DNA from: Bacteroidota bacterium
GTDB taxonomy: Bacteria > Bacteroidota > Bacteroidia > Palsa-965
Assembly: GCA_003153435.1 (NCBI GenBank)
Contig: PLYR01000069.1
Span: 1-54,622, forward strand
Direction of reading: 5' to 3'
Length of the DNA: 54,622 bases
Part shown: one piece after another, positions 1 through 6,208 of the stretch
How positions within the stretch are numbered: position 1 is the first letter of the stretch
Layout: each line of letters opens with the position of its first letter
Notes under the pieces: generated by a model
What the model saw: the letters and a program-made list of their open reading frames with translations, nothing else
Database searches by the model: none
Told to the model about the DNA's origin: nothing
Made by a program: the position numbers and the translations under genes

Positions 1-2
1 CG

Positions 3-140
3 TTTAGCAATGAAAGGAGACCAAATGCAAGCTTAAGAAATACATTTAGCAACGAAGGGAGACCAAACGGAAGCTTAAGAAAGGGGTATTTCAAAGAAAG
101 GAGAAGGAACAACAACTTACTTTTGACAGATTCCAACTAA
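3..140 (+). CDS. Possible 3' end of a 14-residue-repeat protein (left-truncated, uncertain)
   Basis: Reading the 42-bp array from base 3 gives an open frame with 14-residue units of the type F-S-N-E-R-R-P-N-x-S-L-R, ending at TAA 138-140. The TAA replaces the GAA (Glu) of the consensus in unit 4. The rest of unit 4 still reads R-R-A-N-H-N-L-R-L-T in the same frame, and the frame then stays open to a TAA near 218. This resembles a nonsense change inside a repeat protein. The opposite strand is also open across units 1-3 but has two stops in unit 4, so strand and coding status stay unproven. I recognise no family. Confidence 0.25.
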   Translation, partial: FSNERRPNASLRNTFSNEGRPNGSLRKGYFKERRRNNNLLLTDSN

Positions 141-212
141 AGAAGAGCAAATCATAACTTACGCTTAACGGATTGCAGTGAAAGGAAACCGAATCTTAAT
201 TCAAAGAGGAAG
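3..212. repeat. 42-bp tandem repeat array, about five units, decaying rightwards
   Basis: Units start at 3, 45, 87, 129 and 171, an exact 42-base period. The first two units are nearly identical (shared core AAGGGAGACCAAA-like followed by AAGCTTAAGAAA), and units 3-5 keep the phase but only part of the sequence. The array runs off or begins at the left window edge. The period is a multiple of three, and one forward frame is open through units 1-3. The similarity gradient from left to right is seen directly. Whether the array is coding or an intergenic repeat cannot be decided from the window alone. Confidence 0.75.
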
Positions 213-398
213 TATGGTCATTAAGAAAGTATATATGACAACTAGCGTCTGTAGTTTCTTAATTTAAAGCTTACATCTTTGAGTTTTGGAGCAACCGTTA
301 TAAGTGTTACGATTGGTTCGTTTACGGATATTGTTTACCAATAACAACGCAAAATTATTTTCCAGTCCTGGAGCTTGTATACGCTAACGTGGAATTGT

Positions 399-406
399 TA
401 AATTTG
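399..406 (+). promoter_or_regulatory. Bacteroidota-type -7 promoter element TAAATTTG
   Basis: This matches the TAnnTTTG consensus exactly, with a TTG at 375-377 and a 21-base spacer. It ends three bases before ATG 410, so transcription would start at or next to the start codon, suggesting a leaderless message. No experimental start is known. Confidence 0.45.
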
Positions 407-409
407 TCT

Positions 410-997
410 ATGCCTCTAAACCAAGATATAAATCAGACTCCTGCCTATGTTCTAAAAAACAGACCAACCAAGATGTATTTCATATCCATCATTCTGATTT
501 TGACTGCCATAGTAAATGTCTATGTGCAAAAAGATATAAATACCTCACAAATGGGACTGTATGCTGTAGCACTTGCTGCCGGGATCATGGGCCTTGCAGT
601 CTCTCTTTGCTACCGCAACAGTCTTTTCATCTATGATCATGGATTAGTAAAAAGAAGTGGGTTTATTTATTCAGGCATCAGAAATGTGAATCTGGCATGG
701 TCTGATCTTACTTCATTAGAAAAATACAATTCGATCAAGAGAGGGAGCTATTTTTATTTCGGGCTCAAACCTAAAGCACCTGTAAAGCAATTCAAATATC
801 CGATCACTGATACCTTTCGGAATAAGGAAGACATCGAGGGTTTCCTGCGGTTCATGAATTCAAAAGGGATTGAAATAAGATGCATTCAACAGGCTGACCT
901 CGCTGCAGTCTTCGATGAAGAGAAAATCAAAAGGCGGGAAGGAACAGGGGTAGCCTCCTTACTTAGTCACTTTTATGTAGAAGGATTATCTAAATAA
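410..997 (+). CDS. Two-TM membrane protein with a C-terminal soluble PH-like domain
   Basis: A 195-residue protein of unknown function. Two hydrophobic segments (about residues 22-39 and 48-66) form a helical hairpin. A soluble region of roughly 125 residues follows, with alternating beta-type segments (YDHGLVKRSGFIY, then NLAWSDLTSLEKY). That layout resembles bacterial PH-like membrane proteins, which is inference from pattern. I chose ATG 410 over an in-frame GTG at 389 because the -7 element at 399-406 would lie inside the longer version. It is a single gene, with a minus-strand gene ending 9 bases downstream of it. Confidence 0.75.
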   Translation: MPLNQDINQTPAYVLKNRPTKMYFISIILILTAIVNVYVQKDINTSQMGLYAVALAAGIMGLAVSLCYRNSLFIYDHGLVKRSGFIYSGIRNVNLAWSDLTSLEKYNSIKRGSYFYFGLKPKAPVKQFKYPITDTFRNKEDIEGFLRFMNSKGIEIRCIQQADLAAVFDEEKIKRREGTGVASLLSHFYVEGLSK

Positions 998-1005
998 GGC
1001 GGGTC

Positions 1006-1299
1006 TTAAAACTTAACTTCAAGAACCCTGTGCAGCGGAATTTGCATGCTGGTTTTCAGGAGGATATATTTCTCTGTAACGCTCCAAATAGTTGTTTCAA
1101 TTTCTTTTATTCCGGAGTTGTCTTCAAATACAATCTTCACTTTACATTTATAATTGTTTCCAAGGAGCATTGCCCGTTCTGCATCCGCTCTTCGTTTGTT
1201 TCTCAATTCCTGGGAAGTAAGTACATCGCTTTGTGGGAACTTCAGTCCGGAAACAAAGGCTTTGTCGATCACCGACGGGTGAGGGTGTAGTGCGCTCAT
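1006..1299 (-). CDS. Small conserved-type hypothetical protein
   Basis: A 97-residue cytoplasmic protein without signal peptide or membrane segment. The C-terminal half alternates beta-type strands (CKVKIVFEDNSG, then IETTIWSVTEKYILL, then the ending IPLHRVLEVKF), like a small beta barrel. The central segment is basic and helical. I recall similar short proteins in Bacteroidota genomes but know no function for them. ATG 1299 is preferred to the in-frame TTG at 1314. It converges with the gene at 410-997. Confidence 0.65.
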   Translation of the reverse strand: MSALHPHPSVIDKAFVSGLKFPQSDVLTSQELRNKRRADAERAMLLGNNYKCKVKIVFEDNSGIKEIETTIWSVTEKYILLKTSMQIPLHRVLEVKF

Positions 1300-1454
1300 G
1301 GGGATAAGTATCAAGGTGAGCTAGGTTGTACGAGTGCCAACAAATTAAGTTTCATATTTCTTGCCTGGGCTTTTCACCTTTTATCCACAATGAGGCTTTT
1401 TGATTTTCTTATCTTTATCGTCCGATACCTATACAATACCTAAAATTGCCCGTC

Positions 1455-1886
1455 ATGAAAAAAACGCTCGCTCTAATTGTAATAAGTATCACACTCCTTT
1501 TCAGTTGCCAAAGCAAATCTCCCAAAGAATCCGTTGCTCCTTCTGTGGGGTTCACCACCTCTGATTCCTGCAAGGCTATAAGCAAATCCACCGATGTTTC
1601 CTGCAAGCTTACCACGCCTGAATTGCAGATTCGAAGGGAGACGGTGCTTGAAAACCTGAAAAGACAAATGCTCGATAAAAAGGAATTGATCGACGGATAT
1701 GCCTTCAAATTCTCTGGCTCTGACAAAGTGGTGGATGAGCTCACTGATTTTATTAAGAGCGAAAGGGCCTGCTGCGACTTCTTTACTTTTAATTTATCCA
1801 TTGCGGGCGATAAAAGTGAGGCCTGGATGGAGCTGACCGGATCAGGCAAGGCAAAGGAACTGATTAAGTCGGAGCTTGGTCTTTAA
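1455..1886 (+). CDS. Putative lipoprotein with a CCxFF-type cysteine motif
   Basis: A 143-residue exported protein. The N-terminus MKKTLALIVISITLLFSC is a lipoprotein signal peptide with lipobox Cys18. The mature part has a Lys/Arg-rich helix and the motif ERACCDFFTFNL near residue 110, then WMELTGSGKAKELIK. This pattern of an adjacent cysteine pair, aromatics and a closing LTG..A.E segment occurs in short uncharacterised proteins, often near metal-stress genes. The pair suggests metal or thiol chemistry, but that is inference. An in-frame TTG at 1446 adds only three residues, so ATG 1455 is used. It converges on the nitroreductase. Confidence 0.7.
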   Translation: MKKTLALIVISITLLFSCQSKSPKESVAPSVGFTTSDSCKAISKSTDVSCKLTTPELQIRRETVLENLKRQMLDKKELIDGYAFKFSGSDKVVDELTDFIKSERACCDFFTFNLSIAGDKSEAWMELTGSGKAKELIKSELGL

Positions 1887-1911
1887 AGGTACTATTGTGA
1901 TATACAATGGA

Positions 1912-1942
1912 TAAAAAAAGGGTAGGCATTTCGTGCTTACCC
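1912..1942 (-). terminator. Terminator between convergent genes
   Basis: The arms are GGGTAGGCA (1920-1928) and TGCTTACCC (1934-1942), with a five-base loop and one internal mismatch. Read on the minus strand the stem is followed by a run of seven T (complement of 1913-1919), so it best serves the nitroreductase gene. On the plus strand only TCTTATT follows, giving weaker termination for the lipoprotein gene. Confidence 0.7.
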
Positions 1943-1978
1943 TCTTATTGAACCATTAAGCAATATTAAATTCTTTCC

Positions 1979-2605
1979 CTAGACCTGAATAAATAATTGC
2001 TCCAGAGGACGTCTGACCTTTTTCATCTTGGACAAAGGATCTGCCTCCGAATCGCGGTACCCTAAAGCCATAATGGCAACACTCCTCAGACCCTTTTCCT
2101 TCAATTTCAGAATTTCATCAAAGGCTTTCGGGTCGAAGCCTTCCATAGGAGTTGAGTCCACATCTTCCATAGAGGCTGCGCTAAGGCCTGTTCCTAAGGC
2201 AATATAGGTCTGACGGGCAGTCCAGTTAAAGTTCTCTTCCGTACTCCTCTTGAGCAACCCTCGCATTCTGTCCTTAAAATCTTTGAGCATCGCTACGTCC
2301 ATTCCCCTGACCTCTGCAATGAGATTTATGTATGCGCTGATTCGCTCTTCCGTAACATTGTCCCAGGCTGCAAAAACGAGGAGGTGTGAAGCTTCCGTAA
2401 TCTGAGGTTGGTTATAAGCAGCGGGTTTCAGCTTTTCACGGATCTCCTTGTTCTCTACAACCAGTATAGTATATGGCTGAATGCCAAAAGAGGATGCAGA
2501 GAGCCTGATAGCTTCCAGGATTCGTGTGAGTTTATCTGGTGCTATTTTTTGTCCGGTCATCCGTTTGGCTGCATAGCGCCAGTTTAGTTTTTCAATTAGA
2601 TTCAT
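1979..2605 (-). CDS. NAD(P)H-dependent nitroreductase / oxidoreductase (NfsB-like)
   Basis: A 208-residue flavoprotein of the nitroreductase family, expected to bind FMN and reduce nitro compounds or quinones in the cytoplasm. Visible signatures are the N-terminal NWRYAAKRM, the SASSFGIQPYTILVV segment that contacts FMN in this family, an active-site-facing ARQTYIALGTGLSAA helix and the C-terminal SVAIMALGYRD typical of NfsB/FrnE relatives. Length is normal. ATG 2605 is chosen because upstream in-frame sequence has no family match and runs into the divergent promoter region. It is divergent from a Crp/Fnr-type regulator at 2777, a likely regulatory partner by position. Confidence 0.9.
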   Translation of the reverse strand: MNLIEKLNWRYAAKRMTGQKIAPDKLTRILEAIRLSASSFGIQPYTILVVENKEIREKLKPAAYNQPQITEASHLLVFAAWDNVTEERISAYINLIAEVRGMDVAMLKDFKDRMRGLLKRSTEENFNWTARQTYIALGTGLSAASMEDVDSTPMEGFDPKAFDEILKLKEKGLRSVAIMALGYRDSEADPLSKMKKVRRPLEQLFIQV

Positions 2606-2750
2606 ACAGGTCGGTTTTAATTCGGGTACAAATATAGGTAAACCAGGGTGCTTCGTGCCATTAGTCAATTCCAATTTTGTCTTTTAAAATTGACCTTGTC
2701 GTTATTATTTTATGTACGCTCTTCCCAGTCTTTTGTATTATCTGGTTCCT

Positions 2751-2758
2751 TATCTTTA
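2751..2758 (+). promoter_or_regulatory. Putative -7 element TATCTTTA for the Crp/Fnr-type gene
   Basis: This is one mismatch from TAnnTTTG, with TTTTG at 2731-2735 upstream, in the intergenic gap shared with the divergent nitroreductase. ATG 2777 lies 18 bases downstream. Confidence 0.35.
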
Positions 2759-2776
2759 GCGTTCTAAGTTAATCAT

Positions 2777-3367
2777 ATGTACTCGAGGTTTCGTGAACGG
2801 GTTTTGAAAATAATCCACATTCCCAAAGAAGAGTGCGATGCTTTTTTTGCATCGGAGAAAGTCGTTGAATTTCTGAAGCCAAAAGAACTTTTCATAAAGC
2901 AAGGGGAAGTTTCAAAAAAACTTTCATTCGTCAACAAAGGTGTATTAAGGATGTACTACCTCTCCGCGGAAGGAAAGGAGATTAATACCCGCTTTTTTCT
3001 GGAGAATGATTTTGTGGTTGAATACCAAAGTTTCCTCCTTCAAAAGCCTGGCCGATATTTCATCGAAGCTCTGCAACCTTGTGAACTGATAACAATACAA
3101 CACGCCACTCTACAAAAGGCTTTTGAAAATTCCTATTTGTGGAATAAGTTCGGACGTATCGTTGCTGAAAAGAGCTATGTTCAGGCTGAAAAGCGGAATG
3201 AGACTCTCCTGTTCCTGAGTGCAGAAGAACGTTACCTGGAGCTGCAGAGAAAACATTCCGCCATTTTTGAACAGGTACCTTTGTACCATATTGCCTCTTA
3301 TTTGGGCATTGAGCGGGAAAGCCTTAGCAGGTTGAGGAAAAAGCTTTCCCATACAAACAGATTGTAA
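2777..3367 (+). CDS. Crp/Fnr-family transcriptional regulator
   Basis: A 196-residue regulator. Residues about 25-115 form a cyclic-nucleotide-binding-type beta roll (KELFIKQGEVSKKLSFVNKGVLRMYY). A dimerisation helix follows, then a short winged-helix region near 150-192 with YHIASYLGIERESLSRLRKKL. The phosphate-binding cassette of true cAMP sensors is not evident, as in many Bacteroidota paralogues, so the ligand is unknown. It is divergent from the nitroreductase, which it may control, a positional inference. No Fe-S cysteines of the FNR type are seen. Confidence 0.88.
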   Translation: MYSRFRERVLKIIHIPKEECDAFFASEKVVEFLKPKELFIKQGEVSKKLSFVNKGVLRMYYLSAEGKEINTRFFLENDFVVEYQSFLLQKPGRYFIEALQPCELITIQHATLQKAFENSYLWNKFGRIVAEKSYVQAEKRNETLLFLSAEERYLELQRKHSAIFEQVPLYHIASYLGIERESLSRLRKKLSHTNRL

Positions 3368-3431
3368 CCTAGGTCAATTTTTCAGAATTGGGGATATGCG
3401 ACCTTTGTGATCTAACCATCAGATCAATCTC

Positions 3432-4088
3432 ATGAAAAAGGATGAATCCCTCCAACGATTAAAATCAATTAGTGAATCCATCTTAGAAATTACTGGAAAG
3501 ACAACAGATCTTTCCTTCTTTCAAAAAGAAAAGGAGGAGAAATGGTCTATTGCAGAACATCTTCAGCATCTCAGTCTATCCATTATCCCGGTAAACAACC
3601 TTTTAAAACATCCTGAACAAATGCTGGAACGATGGGGTTCTAGCAACAGGGCGTCCAGGAGCATAGAAGTCTTTGATCGCGATTATGATGCTGCTATCCA
3701 GGGACAACCCTGGAAATCCTTCCCCGGCTTTGTGCCCATCACCGGCGGTAAACCTGAATCTTCTATAAATATGCACACAGCCAGGAACAAGGGGATACTT
3801 GAAGATTTTTTCAATCTTGTTGGAACAAAAATTCTTGAGCTCCCGGAAAAGATGATGATTAATCCGGCAGGGGGAAAGGAACCCGTAATCAGTTTATTTG
3901 CCTATCAAACCAGCTCTCTTGTGACCCAAGCATCCTTGCTACCCGAACCGGAACTTGATCGGCTTCAACTCCCCCTGCCTTATCTTGGTATGGTGACAAT
4001 TGGAGAAATGGTTTACTTTGTATCCAGGCATTGTAAACAACACCTGATAAGAATCAAAGAATTAACAGCTATACATGGGACCTGCTGA
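3432..4088 (+). CDS. DinB-superfamily protein
   Basis: A 218-residue four-helix-bundle protein of the DinB/YfiT-like metalloenzyme superfamily, whose members include thiol-dependent S-transferases. Family histidines are visible in EKWSIAEHLQHL (His43, His46) and in the C-terminal RHCKQHLIRIKEL. Together they fit the metal triad. No signal peptide is present. The last 14 bases overlap the start of the AlkD-like gene, so the two are probably translated from one message. The substrate is unknown. Confidence 0.85.
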   Translation: MKKDESLQRLKSISESILEITGKTTDLSFFQKEKEEKWSIAEHLQHLSLSIIPVNNLLKHPEQMLERWGSSNRASRSIEVFDRDYDAAIQGQPWKSFPGFVPITGGKPESSINMHTARNKGILEDFFNLVGTKILELPEKMMINPAGGKEPVISLFAYQTSSLVTQASLLPEPELDRLQLPLPYLGMVTIGEMVYFVSRHCKQHLIRIKELTAIHGTC

Positions 4089-4758
4089 TTTTGAAATTTA
4101 TCGTAAAGAAGTCGCAGCGCGAATGCGCAAAACCGGAGTTACTATTCCTGAAGTTCGGCGGGCATTCCGAATAAAATATTCTTTCTCCGCACTTCCCTTC
4201 ACAGAGCAGCTTCCGATCTGGACGTATATATGGAAAGAGGAAAAAAACTACAAGGTCAGGTGTCAGGCCTTTTTTTATTGTGAGGTACATGCACTCAAAG
4301 AGCCGCATAGAAAGATCGCCTGGACTGTCCTCCGTCAATGGCAGAATTATGTAGATGGATGGCCTTTCTGTGATGGTCTTGCCAAGATTTATACGCAGTT
4401 ACTGGTCACCTACCCGGAAGAAGTCTTTGGTCAGCTTGCGAAATGGAATATTAGCAAGGATCACTGGAAAAGGAGGCAATCGGTGGTGAGCCTTCTTTAT
4501 TACAGCCGTACTAAGAAAATATATCTTCCATTTGAACAGATGATTCCATTGCTTGATAATCTGATGGAAGACGAGCAATACTATGTGCAAAAAGGTGTTG
4601 GATGGTCATTGCGTGAACTTCATAATGTATATCCCGAAAAAACGTTTTCTTTCCTACGTTCAAATATCAAAAGGGTTTCTGCAATCGCTTTTTCTCCAGC
4701 AACTGAAAAATTCGACATTAAAAAGAAACAACTTATTCTTAGCCTGAGGCGAGCCTGA
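4075..4758 (+). CDS. DNA alkylation repair enzyme, AlkD-like (HEAT-like repeats)
   Basis: A 227-residue all-helical protein matching the AlkD/AlkC-type family, which removes bulky or positively charged alkylated bases by clasping DNA with HEAT-like repeats. Recognisable pieces are VTIPEVRRAFRIKY near the N-terminus, WKEEKNYKVRCQAFFY, WDGLAKIY-like helix FCDGLAKIYTQLL, WNISKDHWKRRQSVVSLLYY and the closing YYVQKGVGWSLRELHNVYPE, a strong family hallmark. The ATG overlaps the DinB-like gene by 14 bases, giving a two-gene unit probably dealing with alkylation or thiol stress. Confidence 0.88.
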   Translation: MGPADFEIYRKEVAARMRKTGVTIPEVRRAFRIKYSFSALPFTEQLPIWTYIWKEEKNYKVRCQAFFYCEVHALKEPHRKIAWTVLRQWQNYVDGWPFCDGLAKIYTQLLVTYPEEVFGQLAKWNISKDHWKRRQSVVSLLYYSRTKKIYLPFEQMIPLLDNLMEDEQYYVQKGVGWSLRELHNVYPEKTFSFLRSNIKRVSAIAFSPATEKFDIKKKQLILSLRRA

Positions 4759-4862
4759 AAAAAAATCCGAATATCTGTTGGTCAATGATCTCAGAATTCC
4801 ATGTTTCTCCGGATTTGCAATCTGATCTACTTTTTATATCTTTCCTGGAAATAAACTCCCCC

Positions 4863-5654
4863 ATGAAAAAACTATGCACTTCCATTTCTGGATGCCTCCT
4901 TGCACTTTCCCTCTTTTCACAACCCGGATCCTGGAAACAAGCCGGCAAAGCCGGTGAATGGATCGGTACCATCCAGGCAGTGGAAGCTGATGGAAAATTA
5001 TTTACCATTGAATCATCCGGAATCTTGTATCAGACGAATGCCGACCAAGGTACATGGCAAAAAATCGGAAAGCCGGAATTTGCGAATACTGCATTTATGT
5101 TCTATGCAAACAAAATGATTTACACTGTGGAGAAGAGCGGAAGCCTTTATGCGGTTAATCCGGCCGACGGGACCTGGAAACAGGTGGGCGCCGCAGGGGC
5201 CTGGAAGGGTACAATTGCTGGTGCCATCCTGAACAATCAACTCTATACTGTTGAATCCAGTGGCGTGCTTTATGTGACGAATCTCAGCGATGGTGTCTGG
5301 AAAAAAATTGGAAAACCAGATTTCATTGCTACCCGCTTTATGGTTTCAGCAAACAACAAATTATATACTATAGAGACTTCCGGATCGCTATACGAAATCA
5401 ATCCCACAGATGGTACCTGGAAACCGGTTGGAGCTGCAGGTGCGTGGAAAGGAACACAGAATGCAACTGTGATGAACAATACATTATATACTGTGGAAAC
5501 AAGCGGAGCTTTGTACGCAACCGACCTCAGCACCGGAACATGGAAACAGTTAGGCAAACCCGATTTCATTGCCACCCGTTTTATCACCGGTGAAATGGAC
5601 AAGCTTCATACGATAGAAACCTCCGGATCTCTATACGGGGTTAATGTGAAATAA
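4863..5654 (+). CDS. Secreted beta-propeller-like repeat protein (six alternating 42-residue blades)
   Basis: A 263-residue exported protein. MKKLCTSISGCLLALSLFSQ is a signal peptide, so ATG 4863 is used rather than an in-frame upstream ATG at 4785. The rest consists of six repeats of about 42 residues, each with YTVE-SGxLYxxN followed by DGTW. Blades alternate between one type carrying GAAGAWKGT and another carrying GKPDFIATRF, so the ancestral unit is a two-blade module of about 84 residues present three times. This looks like a tachylectin- or WD-like propeller that binds a ligand at the cell surface. No sorting domain is visible at the C-terminus, and the function is unknown. Confidence 0.75.
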   Translation: MKKLCTSISGCLLALSLFSQPGSWKQAGKAGEWIGTIQAVEADGKLFTIESSGILYQTNADQGTWQKIGKPEFANTAFMFYANKMIYTVEKSGSLYAVNPADGTWKQVGAAGAWKGTIAGAILNNQLYTVESSGVLYVTNLSDGVWKKIGKPDFIATRFMVSANNKLYTIETSGSLYEINPTDGTWKPVGAAGAWKGTQNATVMNNTLYTVETSGALYATDLSTGTWKQLGKPDFIATRFITGEMDKLHTIETSGSLYGVNVK

Positions 5655-5664
5655 TCTGCTTGAA

Positions 5665-6189
5665 ATGTCCCAAAACCATACTGAACCCTGGCTCAACTAT
5701 GCTGCCCTTACCACCATCTTATTTGCGGTATGTGCTACTCTTTCTTCCTTTAAGGAAGGAGGGTACAGCACCGAATCATTAAGTTGCCAGACTCAGATCT
5801 CCGACCAATGGGCTCACTACCAAAGCAAAAGCATAAAGTTCTATCTATATGAGCTTCAGGTCGAGAATCTACAGGCTGAATTGGATGAGATAAAAGATTC
5901 AGCTAAGGCAGAAAAGATTCAAAAAAGAATTGCTGACTATAAAGCGAAAACCACACAGTATATTAATGACAAAGAACAAATCAAAAAAGAAGCGGATAAA
6001 TTAGAAGTTTCACGCAAAGACTACAGCTTGCGCGACCGCGCTTTTGGAGTTGCCGTCATCTTTCTGCAGATCTCCATATTGTTATCTTCGATTTCTGTTC
6101 TTATGAAAAAGAAATTCGTGTGGTATATTGGTATGGGCGTCGGGCTCTTCGGGCTCTACTATTTCACCAATGGATTCTTCCTTTTCTAG
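5665..6189 (+). CDS. DUF4337-type membrane protein
   Basis: A 174-residue inner-membrane protein. The family features are an N-terminal TM segment (about residues 11-28), the DQWAHYQSKSIKFYLYE signature near residue 50, a long charged coiled coil (about 65-115), and two closely spaced TM segments at the C-terminus. Function of the family is unknown. It starts 10 bases after the propeller gene and is followed 19 bases later by the TPR-phosphatase, so the three may share a transcript. Confidence 0.8.
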   Translation: MSQNHTEPWLNYAALTTILFAVCATLSSFKEGGYSTESLSCQTQISDQWAHYQSKSIKFYLYELQVENLQAELDEIKDSAKAEKIQKRIADYKAKTTQYINDKEQIKKEADKLEVSRKDYSLRDRAFGVAVIFLQISILLSSISVLMKKKFVWYIGMGVGLFGLYYFTNGFFLF

Positions 6190-6208
6190 CAAGGTATTCG
6201 TTCTTCAT

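Noticed and set aside
1381-1389. Lone TTATCCACA DnaA-box match
   Set aside because: A single 9-mer with no cluster or AT-rich unwinding region nearby, so likely chance.
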